Shown here in pieces: positions 1 through 7,961 of a DNA stretch of 64,000 nucleotides. Within the stretch, counting starts at the first letter, position 1. Each line of letters opens with the position of its first letter. A model generated the notes under the pieces. It worked only from the letters and a program-made list of their open reading frames with translations, did not search any database and was not told where the DNA came from. The translations under genes were made by a program, and so were the position numbers. The stretch is from Arthrobacter jiangjiafuii. GTDB lineage: Bacteria; Actinomycetota; Actinomycetes; Actinomycetales; Micrococcaceae. The stretch lies in contig NZ_CP076022.1 of NCBI RefSeq assembly GCF_018622995.1, positions 434,001-498,000 on the forward strand. Reading direction: 5' to 3'.

Positions 1-408
1 CTGGTGGACATCATCAACCGCGCCGACGCCGTCACCGAGCGCGCGCTCCTGGAAGCGCTGGAAGCCCGCGACCCGGAACTGGCCGAGGAAGTCCGCTCAC
101 GGATGCTCACCTTCGAAGACCTCGTCAAGCTGGAGCGCCGCGATGTTCAGCTGGTGCTGCGCGGCATCGACGTCACCATCCTGGCGCTGGCCATGAAGGG
201 CGCCTCGGAGACAGTCAACGACGCCATCCGGACCAACGTTTCCGAGCGCAACCGCGAAATGCTCGACGACGAAATCAATGCCGGCCGTCCGGCCCGCCTG
301 TCCCAGGTGGAGGAAGCGCGCGCCACCATCGTCCGCGTCATCCGCGACCTCGAAGGCCAGGGCATCATCACCGTCCACCACGCGGACGAGGACGAATATG
401 TCTACTGA
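1..408 (+). CDS. fliG: Flagellar motor switch protein FliG, C-terminal part (5' end outside window)
   Basis: The reading frame is open from base 1, so the start lies upstream and only about 135 C-terminal residues are seen. They match the FliG C-terminal torque domain: FEDLVKLERRDVQ, ALAMKGASE and the closing RLSQVEEARATIVRVIRDLE align with the enterobacterial protein. FliG forms the rotor ring under the MS ring and contacts MotA. The stop overlaps the start of fliH by 11 nt, so the two are probably translationally coupled. It is the first visible gene of a long flagellar operon. A FliG identity is nearly certain; the N-terminal and middle domains cannot be assessed. Confidence 0.95.
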   Translation: MVDIINRADAVTERALLEALEARDPELAEEVRSRMLTFEDLVKLERRDVQLVLRGIDVTILALAMKGASETVNDAIRTNVSERNREMLDDEINAGRPARLSQVEEARATIVRVIRDLEGQGIITVHHADEDEYVY

Positions 409-1012
409 GTCTGTCCAGGCATACTCCCGGCTCACGTACCCGGCGCTGGAAAATGTTGACCTGACCCGGGTCAACATCCACGAGCAGGCCCGCGGGCACG
501 CCACCGGCTACGCCGCAGGCCTGCGGGCAGCGGTCGCCGAAACCGAGCAGCTGCGCGCCCGCCTCCGCGCGGAGCACGAAGCTGCCCTCGAAGCCGGACG
601 CGCGGACATCCGCGCCACCCTGCAGGTCCTGAACCGGGCCGTCCGCAGCCTGGAACAGGCGGCCGTGCCAGTGGCTGAAGAAGTCCAGGATTCCCTCGCC
701 GCCGCCGCCATAGAGCTGGCCGAAGCCCTGCTGGGCCAGGAGCTCGACGACGCCGAAACCTCGGCCCGCGCGGCGCTGACCCGCGCGCTGCACGGCGTGT
801 CCCGCGAAGAAGTCCGCGCCGTCCGGCTGCACCCCGATGACCTGGCCGCCTTGGACCTGGAAACCATCTCCTCGGCCGACGTTCGGCTCAAGGCCGACCG
901 CAGCCTCAACCGCGGCGACGCCATGACCGATTTCGCCCACGGCTACCTAGACGCCACTCTGTCTTCGGCCCTGGAACGGGCCCGCACCGCCCTGCTGGGA
1001 CGCACCGCATGA
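398..1012 (+). CDS. fliH: Flagellar assembly protein FliH (export ATPase regulator)
   Basis: 204 residues, starting at the ATG that overlaps fliG. The longer open frame beginning at 278 would run through fliG and is not used. FliH binds FliI and the C-ring and controls the export ATPase. The middle (about residues 40-110) is rich in Glu, Arg and Ala and looks like the long helical region typical of FliH. The C-terminal half has a weak FliH/YscL-like pattern (VRLHPDDLAAL). The stop overlaps the fliI start by 4 nt (ATGA). The assignment rests mainly on position between fliG and fliI, length and helical composition, because FliH is poorly conserved. Confidence 0.85.
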   Translation: MSTESVQAYSRLTYPALENVDLTRVNIHEQARGHATGYAAGLRAAVAETEQLRARLRAEHEAALEAGRADIRATLQVLNRAVRSLEQAAVPVAEEVQDSLAAAAIELAEALLGQELDDAETSARAALTRALHGVSREEVRAVRLHPDDLAALDLETISSADVRLKADRSLNRGDAMTDFAHGYLDATLSSALERARTALLGRTA

Positions 1013-2373
1013 CCGCCGTCACTGACCGGCCCACGGCTTCCGGGCTCCGTCCCGGACACGGGCTGTCCCTCCGCTTCGAGGAAGCCAGGCGTGCCGCTGC
1101 GCCGATCCGCGTGGGATCGGTATCCTCCATCGTCGGACTGGGACTGGACATCGAAGGTCTGGAAGCCGGCGTCGGAGACGTGGTGACCATCGGCGAAGGC
1201 GACGGAATTGTCCACGCCGAAGTAGTGGCGGCCACCCGCGGGGGAATCCGCTGCATGCCGTACGGCCGGCTGGTGGGCCTGTCCGCCGGCACACCCGCCC
1301 GTTCGCTGGGCCGCCCCCTGCTTGTTCCCACCGGTCTGGGCCTGCTGGGACGCGTCGTGGACGGCCTGGGAAATCCGATCGACGGAAAGGGGCCGTTGCG
1401 CAGCGGGCCCATGGTGCCCCTGGCCAACGAGAGCCCGCACGCCATGCAGCGCGCCCGGATCGCCACGCCGCTGCAGCTGGGTGTCCGTGTCATGGACACG
1501 CTGACCACCGTCGGCAAGGGCCAGCGCATGGGACTGTTCGCCGGATCGGGCGTCGGAAAGTCCTCGCTGCTGTCCATGATTGCCCGCGGTACCGACGCCG
1601 AGGTTTCGGTGATCGCCTTGGTGGGGGAGCGCGGCCGTGAAGTCCGCGAGTTCCTGGAAGACGATCTGGGTCCCGAAGGCCTGGCCCGCTCCGTTGTAGT
1701 GGTCTCCACCTCCGACGACCCGGCCCTGATGCGCCTCCGGGCGGCTTTCCTCGCCACCCGCATCGCAGAGTCCTTCCGCGATGGCGGATCCGACGTCGTG
1801 CTCATGATGGACTCGCTGACCCGCGTGGCCATGGCCCAGCGCGAAATCGGCCTGTCCGCCGGCGAGCCGCCCGCCACCCGCGGCTATCCGCCCTCCACCT
1901 TCTCCGTCCTGGCCCAGCTGCTGGAACGCGCCGGCACCGGCGAGCACGGCTCGGTGACCGGGATCTATACCGTCCTGGTGGACGGCGACGACCACAACGA
2001 ACCCATTGCCGACGCAGCCCGCTCCATCCTCGACGGCCACGTGGTCCTGGACCGGAAGCTGGCGGTGTCCGGGCATTTCCCCTCCGTCGACGCGCTGGCT
2101 TCCATTTCCCGCGTCGCCTCGCGGGTCACGGCCCGGGAGAACAGCAGTGCTGCGGCCACCCTGCGGAAGGTCATGGCCGCCCGCCGCGCCGCCCAGGATC
2201 TCCTGGACGTGGGCGCCTACCAGCGGGGAACCAACCCGCTCGTGGACGCGGCAGTAGACCATCAGGGCGCCATCGATAGCTTCCTGCAGCAGCGGATGGA
2301 TGAGCAGACGCCGTCCGCCAACGCCTGGGTCCAGCTGCACCAGCTGATCCGCACCCTCGGGGTTGCCGGATGA
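1009..2373 (+). CDS. fliI: Flagellum-specific export ATPase FliI
   Basis: 454 residues, the normal length. FliI powers type III export of flagellar subunits and resembles the F1-ATPase beta subunit. A Walker A motif GSGVGKS lies at about residues 179-185 and a Walker B segment VVLMMDS ends near Asp268, followed by LTRVAMAQREIGLSAGEPP, which is diagnostic of this ATPase group. The RGYPPSTFSVL stretch is also characteristic. The N-terminal beta-barrel segment (about 30-95) is present. It overlaps fliH and fliJ by 4 nt each. All key residues are intact. Confidence 0.97.
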   Translation: MTAVTDRPTASGLRPGHGLSLRFEEARRAAAPIRVGSVSSIVGLGLDIEGLEAGVGDVVTIGEGDGIVHAEVVAATRGGIRCMPYGRLVGLSAGTPARSLGRPLLVPTGLGLLGRVVDGLGNPIDGKGPLRSGPMVPLANESPHAMQRARIATPLQLGVRVMDTLTTVGKGQRMGLFAGSGVGKSSLLSMIARGTDAEVSVIALVGERGREVREFLEDDLGPEGLARSVVVVSTSDDPALMRLRAAFLATRIAESFRDGGSDVVLMMDSLTRVAMAQREIGLSAGEPPATRGYPPSTFSVLAQLLERAGTGEHGSVTGIYTVLVDGDDHNEPIADAARSILDGHVVLDRKLAVSGHFPSVDALASISRVASRVTARENSSAAATLRKVMAARRAAQDLLDVGAYQRGTNPLVDAAVDHQGAIDSFLQQRMDEQTPSANAWVQLHQLIRTLGVAG

Positions 2374-2801
2374 GCCGGGCCTTCCCCCTCGCGGGGCTGC
2401 TGCGGCTGCGCCGGCTGCAGGAGGAATCTGCGGCAGGCAAACTGGCCGCGGCCAATGCCCGGGTCCGGGAAACCACTGCGGTGCAGGCCCAGGCGTACCA
2501 GGCCCTGCTGGACAGCCCGGCGGCAGTCATGGACGGCGCCACCCTTTCGGCCGTGGCTGCCGCCCGTGCCTCATCGCGGGCAATGCTGGCCGACCTGGCA
2601 GCCTTGGGCGCCTTGCGGGCAGAAGAAGCAGGTGCCGCCCGGAAGGAATTCCACGCGGCCCGCGCCGAATCGGTGGGACTGGAAAAGCTGGAAACGCGTC
2701 ACGCCGGCGAGGTAGCTGCCTCAGACCTGCGCATGGAACAGACCGTACTGGACGAACTTGCAGGAACCGCCTGGCAGCGCCGGCAGAAGGAATCGAACTA
2801 A
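2370..2801 (+). CDS. fliJ: FliJ-like flagellar export chaperone
   Basis: 143 residues, almost entirely Ala, Glu, Arg, Leu and Gln with no Pro-rich region, predicting a long antiparallel coiled coil as in FliJ. FliJ links the FliI hexamer to the FlhA export gate and escorts chaperones. The ATG overlaps the fliI stop by 4 nt and its TAA shares one base with the next start. Sequence similarity across FliJ proteins is low, so the call rests on position directly after fliI, size and composition. Confidence 0.8.
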   Translation: MSRAFPLAGLLRLRRLQEESAAGKLAAANARVRETTAVQAQAYQALLDSPAAVMDGATLSAVAAARASSRAMLADLAALGALRAEEAGAARKEFHAARAESVGLEKLETRHAGEVAASDLRMEQTVLDELAGTAWQRRQKESN

Positions 2802-3472
2802 TGGGCATGACCGATGCGATTGGGCGCGTGGCCGAAATCCGGACCACCCTCCAGCAGCTCTCCACCACACCGGCTGCAGCGGCGCCTGCTGCTACTTCCG
2901 GTTCTTCCGCTGCGGCCTCGGCCCTGGCCAGCGGCGGCGACTTTGCCTCCACCATGGCCGCGCTGACCGGAACCACGGCAGCGGGCGGCACAACTGCCAC
3001 GGCTTCCGGAAGCGGAACAGCGGACTCCGGCAAGGTGCTGGACGCGGTCCAGAAGTACCTCGGTCTGCCCTATGTCTGGGGCGGAAACGACCCGGCGGTT
3101 GGCCTGGACTGCTCCTCCTTTGTGCAGAACGTCTACAAGGACCTGGGCTATTCACTGCCCCGTGTGACCTGGGACCAGATGAACGCCGGTACCGAAGTGG
3201 CGTCAATGGCAGCCGCCCAGGCGGGTGACCTGCTGATCAGCCACGACGGCGGGCACGTGGCCATTTACCTGGGCAACGGCAAGGCCGTGGACGCGCCGCA
3301 GCCGGGGCAAACCATCCAGATCCGCGACGCCTGGGAAACCGACGCCAACCTGACCACCATCCGCCGCATCCTGCCGACCGAAACCGCCGGTGCCGCATCG
3401 CCCTCGGCCGTAACCGACATGGTGGCTTCGGCCCGTGCGGCACAGGCCTCCCTGCTGGGAGCGTCCGCATGA
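2801..3472 (+). CDS. NlpC/P60 peptidoglycan endopeptidase in the flagellar operon
   Basis: 223 residues from the ATG sharing one base with the fliJ stop. Residues 1-75 are a helical start followed by an Ala/Thr/Ser/Gly-rich linker. Residues 78-190 are a NlpC/P60 papain-like domain, with YVWGG, the nucleophile Cys104 in LDCSSF and the catalytic His152 in GGHVAIYLG. The family cuts D-glutamyl-diaminopimelate-type peptide bonds in peptidoglycan. There is no signal peptide, so if it acts in the wall it may travel through the flagellar export apparatus, by analogy with FlgJ or rod-associated lytic enzymes. It probably opens the thick wall for the rod (inference from position between fliJ and fliK). 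Confidence 0.9.
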   Translation: MGMTDAIGRVAEIRTTLQQLSTTPAAAAPAATSGSSAAASALASGGDFASTMAALTGTTAAGGTTATASGSGTADSGKVLDAVQKYLGLPYVWGGNDPAVGLDCSSFVQNVYKDLGYSLPRVTWDQMNAGTEVASMAAAQAGDLLISHDGGHVAIYLGNGKAVDAPQPGQTIQIRDAWETDANLTTIRRILPTETAGAASPSAVTDMVASARAAQASLLGASA

Positions 3473-4938
3473 ACCTGACCCTGGGGTCCCCGCTTCCCGC
3501 CGCCGGCACCGGCCGCAATGAGCGCGGCCGCAGTGAGTCGGCCGGCGGATCGGCGTCCAACGCCCTGGCTTTCGACGCCGCGGTACAGGACGCTGCCACC
3601 CGCGGTGCGGCTTCACAACGGGACACGACGACGGCGGCCGGCTCCGGCGCCTCTGCCTCCGTAGGACGGGAGGGCACTGCGGCGAATGCGGCCAGCGCCG
3701 AGGACGCACCCACACTGCCCGGTGTCAGCGTTACAGAGGCCAGCGGTACAGAAGCGAGCGGTACAGAAGAGGCGCCAGCCGAGCCGGCCGCTGCTCCCGC
3801 CGGATGGGCCCTGCCCTTCCCTGTGGCTGCCACCGCAACGCCGGTCTCGGCAGGCATGCCAGCCGGCGCCGCCGATTCCGCCGCAGCCCAGGCCGCCGAC
3901 CCGTCCGCCGCTGCCGGAGACGGAGAAGCACCGGCGCGGGCGGTTCCGCACGCTGCAGCAGCCACGACGGCGCCGATGGCTGACCCGGCCGGAACTGCTG
4001 CGGGCGTTGGTGCGCAGCAGCTTGGCGCCGCTGCGGCCGCCGTTACTCCCGGAGCCGTCGCAGCGTCGCCCGCACGGGGCACGTCCACCACCACAGCCAC
4101 CGCCACCTCCGCGGCCGCGTCGACGACCGCCGCTTCGGCAGCGAACAGTGGACAGGCCGCACCGGCTCCCACCGCCGTCGCGCCCGTCCTGCCAGAGACA
4201 GTGGTCGCCGTTCCCGCCGCCTCCGGGCAGGTCGCAGACGGTGCAGGGGACTGGATGGCTGCCAAGTTCGCCGGCACGGTACCGGTCAGCGTGAACCTGC
4301 CGGCAACGGGGGCATCTGCTGCAGTCGGCACCGCTGCGTCTGGCGTCGCCGCCCTGCCGGCCGCCGGAGAAACCGCGGCACCGGCACCGGGACCGGCCCA
4401 GCCACTGCCGCCCGTCGCCGCCCCGGCGCCGCTGACCGTGCCGGCAACGGCCGCTGCTGCGCCAGCCGCTGCGCCTGCCGCCCCTGCCAATGCGGGCCCG
4501 CTGCTGGGGCAGGTTTCCCAACCCCTGATCAACCTCACCGCAGCCGGGCCCGGTGAACACGTGATCACCCTCAAGGTGAATCCCGAGAACCTCGGACCGG
4601 TGACGGTTCGTGCGCAGATCAGCAGCGACGGGGTGCGGGTGGAGATGTTTGCCCCCAACGACAACGGCAGGGAGGCGCTGCGCGTGATCCTGGCCGATCT
4701 TCGCCGCGACCTTGCCGGCGGGGGTGCCGGCCCTGCCGCCACCCTGACGCTGTCCAACGAGAACCATCCGGGTGACGGCTCCGGACGCGACGCCGCCGAA
4801 GCCGGTGAGCGCAATGCCCGGCAGCGGGTCACCGCGGAGGAACCTGCAGAACCTGCAGGAGCAGCCCGCGGAACGCCCGGAACCGGGCACCGCCCCGGAT
4901 CACACCTAACCACCACCGCCCTGGACGTCATGGCATGA
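3469..4938 (+). CDS. fliK: Flagellar hook-length control protein FliK
   Basis: 489 residues. About residues 30-340 are a low-complexity Ala/Pro/Thr/Gly-rich stretch, as expected of the FliK ruler. Residues about 345-430 carry the conserved C-terminal hook-length domain: LTAAGPGEHVITLKVNPENL, then GPVTVRAQI, VRVEMFAPN and REALRVILADLRRDLA. FliK measures the hook and switches export from hook to filament substrates. It overlaps the NlpC/P60 gene by 4 nt (ATGA) and sits before the hook genes flgD and flgE. The low-complexity region makes long shadow frames on the other strand, which are not genes. Confidence 0.92.
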   Translation: MNLTLGSPLPAAGTGRNERGRSESAGGSASNALAFDAAVQDAATRGAASQRDTTTAAGSGASASVGREGTAANAASAEDAPTLPGVSVTEASGTEASGTEEAPAEPAAAPAGWALPFPVAATATPVSAGMPAGAADSAAAQAADPSAAAGDGEAPARAVPHAAAATTAPMADPAGTAAGVGAQQLGAAAAAVTPGAVAASPARGTSTTTATATSAAASTTAASAANSGQAAPAPTAVAPVLPETVVAVPAASGQVADGAGDWMAAKFAGTVPVSVNLPATGASAAVGTAASGVAALPAAGETAAPAPGPAQPLPPVAAPAPLTVPATAAAAPAAAPAAPANAGPLLGQVSQPLINLTAAGPGEHVITLKVNPENLGPVTVRAQISSDGVRVEMFAPNDNGREALRVILADLRRDLAGGGAGPAATLTLSNENHPGDGSGRDAAEAGERNARQRVTAEEPAEPAGAARGTPGTGHRPGSHLTTTALDVMA

Positions 4939-4959
4939 GCATGAAAAGGAGTACCACCT

Positions 4960-5490
4960 ATGCCCGTTGAGGCAGTTACACCATCCAGCGGCGTCCAGAC
5001 CGCTGCGGCCGCGCGTGAACCGAAACAGACCATGGACAGCGAGGTCTTCATGCATCTGCTGGTCACCCAGCTGCGGAACCAGGACCCCAGCTCGCCCATG
5101 GACACCAACCAGATGATTTCGCAGACCACGGAACTGGCGATGATGGAGCAGTTGACCACCATGGCCGGCCTGGACGAGGAGAACTTCTCCCTGCAGATGC
5201 GGACCTCGGCTGCCGCCCTGATCGGGCGGACCGTCTCCTACACCGGCACCGACGGCGTCTCAGTCACGGGGGTTGCCACCTCGGTTTCCTTCGTCAACGC
5301 GGTGCCCACCGTGACCGTCGGCGGCAAGGAAATCCAGCTCGACTGGATTTCCGGTGTCGTCGATACTCCGGCAGCCGTCCCCGAGCCCAATCCCGCACCC
5401 GTCATCCCGCCTGCCCCGGCGTCGGACTCTGTTGTGGAGACCACTCCCGCAGGCACCGGCTCCGCCTCGTCCACCCAACCCGTTAGCTGA
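4960..5490 (+). CDS. flgD: Flagellar hook assembly (cap) protein FlgD
   Basis: 176 residues with a good ribosome binding site (AAAAGGAG) before the ATG. The N-terminal half contains the FlgD signature FMHLLVTQLRNQDPSSPMD followed by TNQMISQTTELAMMEQL, which matches the hook-scaffold motif. FlgD caps the growing hook and is discarded when FlgK arrives. The C-terminal half has a short beta segment (VGGKEIQLDWISGVV) and a Pro/Ala/Ser/Thr-rich tail, and is smaller than the enterobacterial Ig/tudor-like part. It lies 21 nt after fliK and 12 nt before flgE. Confidence 0.95.
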   Translation: MPVEAVTPSSGVQTAAAAREPKQTMDSEVFMHLLVTQLRNQDPSSPMDTNQMISQTTELAMMEQLTTMAGLDEENFSLQMRTSAAALIGRTVSYTGTDGVSVTGVATSVSFVNAVPTVTVGGKEIQLDWISGVVDTPAAVPEPNPAPVIPPAPASDSVVETTPAGTGSASSTQPVS

Positions 5491-5502
5491 AAGGCGTTTC
5501 CC

Positions 5503-6672
5503 ATGCTCCGCTCCCTGTATTCCGGCATTTCCGGACTTCGTTCGCACCAGACCATGCTTGACGTCACCGGCAACAACATCGCCAACGTCAACACCGCCGG
5601 CTACAAAGCCTCAGCGGTCCAGTTCCAGGACACCCTGTCCCAGCTCACCCAGGGCGCCACGGCCCCGGCCGCCAACGCCGGCGGCCGCAACCCCGCCCAG
5701 GTGGGCCTCGGCGTGCAGGTCGCCGGAATCAGCACCAACTTCACGCAGGGCTCCGCCCAGGCCACCGGCCGCGGCACCGACATGATGATCAACGGCGAGG
5801 GCTTCTTCGTGACCCGCCAGGGCGCCCAGGTCCAGTACACCCGTGCCGGCGCCTTCGACATTGATGCCAGCGGCCGCCTGGTAACGTCCGACGGCGCGCT
5901 GGTCCAGGGCTGGAAGGCCACCGACGGCGTCATTGCCGACGGCGGAATCCCGATCGACCTCACCATCCCGACCGACGCCATTGTGCCCGCGGCCGCCACC
6001 AACCGTGCCACCATGGCGGGCAACCTGCCCAATGACGCAGCGACCGGCACCAAGCTGACCCGTGACCTGGAGATGTTCGACGCCGAGGGCGGGTCCACCA
6101 CGGTGCCCGTCACCTTCACCAAGACGGAGGCCGGCTGGGATGTTGCCGCAAACGGCGCTGAGACCGTCCTAGCGTTCGACGGCGGGAAGATGACGCCGGC
6201 CACCGCGGCCGGCGCGGTGCTTACCGTCGGTACGGCAACCGTGGATCTCTCGGCCATCACCGGCTTCGCCGAGGTCGACACCCTGGCGGTCACCGGTCAG
6301 GACGGCCGCAGCGCCGGCACGCTCCTGTCCTGGTCCATGGGAGGCGACGGCACGCTGGTGGGATCCTTCTCCAACGGCGCCAAGCAGTCGCTGGGCCGCA
6401 TTGTGCTGGCCAGCTTCACCAACCCCGGCGGCCTGGAGAAGGTCGGCGGCTCCTCCTATGTGGCAACGGCCAACTCCGGCGACGCCGTCATCGGTGGACC
6501 GGGCGTGGCGGGCAACGGCTCGGTAGTTGCCGGGTCAGTGGAAATGTCCAACGTGGACCTGTCCCAGGAATTCACCAACTTGATCGTCGCGCAGCGCGGC
6601 TTCCAGGCCAACGCTCGAATCATCACCACCTCGGATGAAGTGCTCCAGGAACTGACCAACCTCAAGCGCTAA
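5503..6672 (+). CDS. flgE: Flagellar hook protein FlgE
   Basis: 389 residues with both terminal signatures of rod/hook proteins. The N-terminus has LYSGISGLRSHQTMLDVTGN and then NIANVNTAGYK; the C-terminus has NVDLSQEFTNLIVAQRGFQ and NARIITTSDEVLQEL. These ends form the D0 coiled coil of the hook, while the middle (about 90-330) forms outer domains. It polymerises about 120-130 copies into the hook under FlgD. A clear hairpin terminator follows its stop. FlgG or FlgF are possible alternatives by family, but the position after flgD and the length fit FlgE. Confidence 0.95.
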   Translation: MLRSLYSGISGLRSHQTMLDVTGNNIANVNTAGYKASAVQFQDTLSQLTQGATAPAANAGGRNPAQVGLGVQVAGISTNFTQGSAQATGRGTDMMINGEGFFVTRQGAQVQYTRAGAFDIDASGRLVTSDGALVQGWKATDGVIADGGIPIDLTIPTDAIVPAAATNRATMAGNLPNDAATGTKLTRDLEMFDAEGGSTTVPVTFTKTEAGWDVAANGAETVLAFDGGKMTPATAAGAVLTVGTATVDLSAITGFAEVDTLAVTGQDGRSAGTLLSWSMGGDGTLVGSFSNGAKQSLGRIVLASFTNPGGLEKVGGSSYVATANSGDAVIGGPGVAGNGSVVAGSVEMSNVDLSQEFTNLIVAQRGFQANARIITTSDEVLQELTNLKR

Positions 6673-6700
6673 CCCCACACTCGCGCACTGCGTGAGTGAC

Positions 6701-6750
6701 AGGCCTCACCGGGCCGCCCGCAAATGCGGTCCGGTGAGGCCTTCTTGTTG
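6701..6750 (+). terminator. Rho-independent terminator inside the flagellar cluster (flgE/flbD)
   Basis: A perfect 12-bp inverted repeat, AGGCCTCACCGG at 6701-6712 and CCGGTGAGGCCT at 6731-6742, with extra G-C pairs inside the loop and a T-rich tail (TCTTGTTG) after it. It sits 28 nt after the flgE stop, so the upstream operon probably ends or is attenuated here and flbD-motA need readthrough or their own promoter. Confidence 0.85.
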
Positions 6751-6825
6751 CTAACGAACCGCCGCGGGAAGCCGAAAGTAGGTGTGATGGCTCTTGGAAG
6801 CCAGCCATACAACCGGGACGGGCTC

Positions 6826-7143
6826 ATGATTGTTCTTACGCGGCTGAATGATGCCCGGTTCGCCATCAATCCAGACCTCATTGAGCGCATCCACTCCACC
6901 CCCGACACCACGCTGGTCATGGTGGACGGCGCCAAGTACATCGTCACGGAAAGCCTGACCGAAGTCATCGAGCTGATAGCGGGTTACCGGGCCCAGGTCA
7001 TTTCCATGGCACGGGACCTGCCGGCGATGGAATTCCGCCCCGGACAGCCCCTTGGGCTGGTCCCCGACGTGCCCGCCGAGCCTCCCGCCGGCGGAAGTCC
7101 GGCCGCAGGCAAAACCGTGCCACTTCGCCCAAGGAACGTCTAA
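6826..7143 (+). CDS. flbD: FlbD family flagellar protein
   Basis: 105 residues from the ATG at 6826. Family members begin exactly with MI.LTRLN, seen here as MIVLTRLNDARFAINPDLIE, followed by TPDTTLVMVDGAKYIV. The open frame extends further upstream to 6724 but would run into the terminator, so the longer starts (including ATG 6787) are not favoured. This is the small (about 60-residue) FlbD/SwrD-type protein found beside motA in Gram-positives, where SwrD raises stator power; it is not the Caulobacter FlbD regulator. The last 45 residues are a Pro/Ala/Gly-rich tail. Its TAA shares a base with the motA ATG. Confidence 0.88.
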   Translation: MIVLTRLNDARFAINPDLIERIHSTPDTTLVMVDGAKYIVTESLTEVIELIAGYRAQVISMARDLPAMEFRPGQPLGLVPDVPAEPPAGGSPAAGKTVPLRPRNV

Positions 7144-7961
7144 TGGATCTCGCAACAATCATCGGGCTGGTACTGGCCTTCGGGTCGCTTTACGCGATGA
7201 TCACCCTCGAGGGATCCCACCTCTCGGCGATCCTGATCCCGGCCCCCATGATCCTGGTCTTCGGCGCCACCCTCGCGGTAGGGCTGGCCGGCGGGACGCT
7301 CAAGGACTTCATCCTGTCCATCAAGGCGCTGCCTCGGGCCTTCAAGGGCAAGACGCCGGATCCGCGGGAGACCATTGCCTCCGTGGTCCTGCTCGCCGAA
7401 AAGGCCCGCAGTGAAGGCCTCCTGGCGCTGGAAAAGGATGCCGGCGAGGCCGAAAACCCGTTCCTGCGCACCGCCCTGCAGAACATTGCCGACGGCACGG
7501 ACGGCGAAGAGCTGCGGGTGTTGCTCGAGGATGAGATCGCCACCAAGACCGCAACCGACAAGGTTCCGGTCAAGTTCTTCAACGCCCTCGGCGGCTACGC
7601 GCCCACCATCGGCATCATCGGTACCGTCGTGTCCCTGACCCACGTGCTGGAGAACCTGGACACCCCATCCACCCTCGGCCCGATGATCGCCACCGCGTTC
7701 GTCGCGACCCTATGGGGACTGCTCTCGGCAAACTTCCTGTGGCTTCCGATCAGCACCCGGCTCAAGCGGCTCGCTGACCTGGAAGCGGATGAACTGGTCC
7801 TCCTGATGGAAGGCGTCCTGGCGTTGCAGGCCGGCAGCCAGCCGCGGCTTCTTGGCGAGCGGCTGCGGGCCATGGTTCCCGCCCATGCCCTCGCCGACAC
7901 CAAGGAACCCAAAGAACCCAAGGCGCCGAAACAGCCCAAAGCTTCCAAAGAGGCGGCATGA
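7143..7961 (+). CDS. motA: Flagellar stator protein MotA
   Basis: 272 residues with four membrane segments at about 2-22, 28-50, 147-170 and 178-203. The conserved NALGGYAPTIGIIGTVVSL stretch contains the proline next to the ion channel, and a large cytoplasmic loop (about 52-145) carries the charged residues that face FliG. With MotB it forms the ion-conducting stator. The last 25 residues are an unusual Lys/Pro/Glu-rich tail (repeated KEPK/KAPK). It shares one base with flbD and overlaps motB by 4 nt (ATGA). Confidence 0.96.
   Translation: MDLATIIGLVLAFGSLYAMITLEGSHLSAILIPAPMILVFGATLAVGLAGGTLKDFILSIKALPRAFKGKTPDPRETIASVVLLAEKARSEGLLALEKDAGEAENPFLRTALQNIADGTDGEELRVLLEDEIATKTATDKVPVKFFNALGGYAPTIGIIGTVVSLTHVLENLDTPSTLGPMIATAFVATLWGLLSANFLWLPISTRLKRLADLEADELVLLMEGVLALQAGSQPRLLGERLRAMVPAHALADTKEPKEPKAPKQPKASKEAA

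Noticed and set aside
943-2340. 465-residue minus-strand frame opposite fliI
   Set aside because: Lies wholly opposite the conserved FliI ATPase and has no start signal or recognisable domain.
3237-5162. 641-residue open frame on the minus strand opposite fliK/flgD
   Set aside because: It is a shadow of the Ala/Pro-rich fliK frame in GC-rich DNA; the + strand has the FliK and FlgD signatures and overlapping coupled starts.
6724-6825. Longer start for flbD
   Set aside because: The extension overlaps the terminator and family members start at MI.LTRLN.
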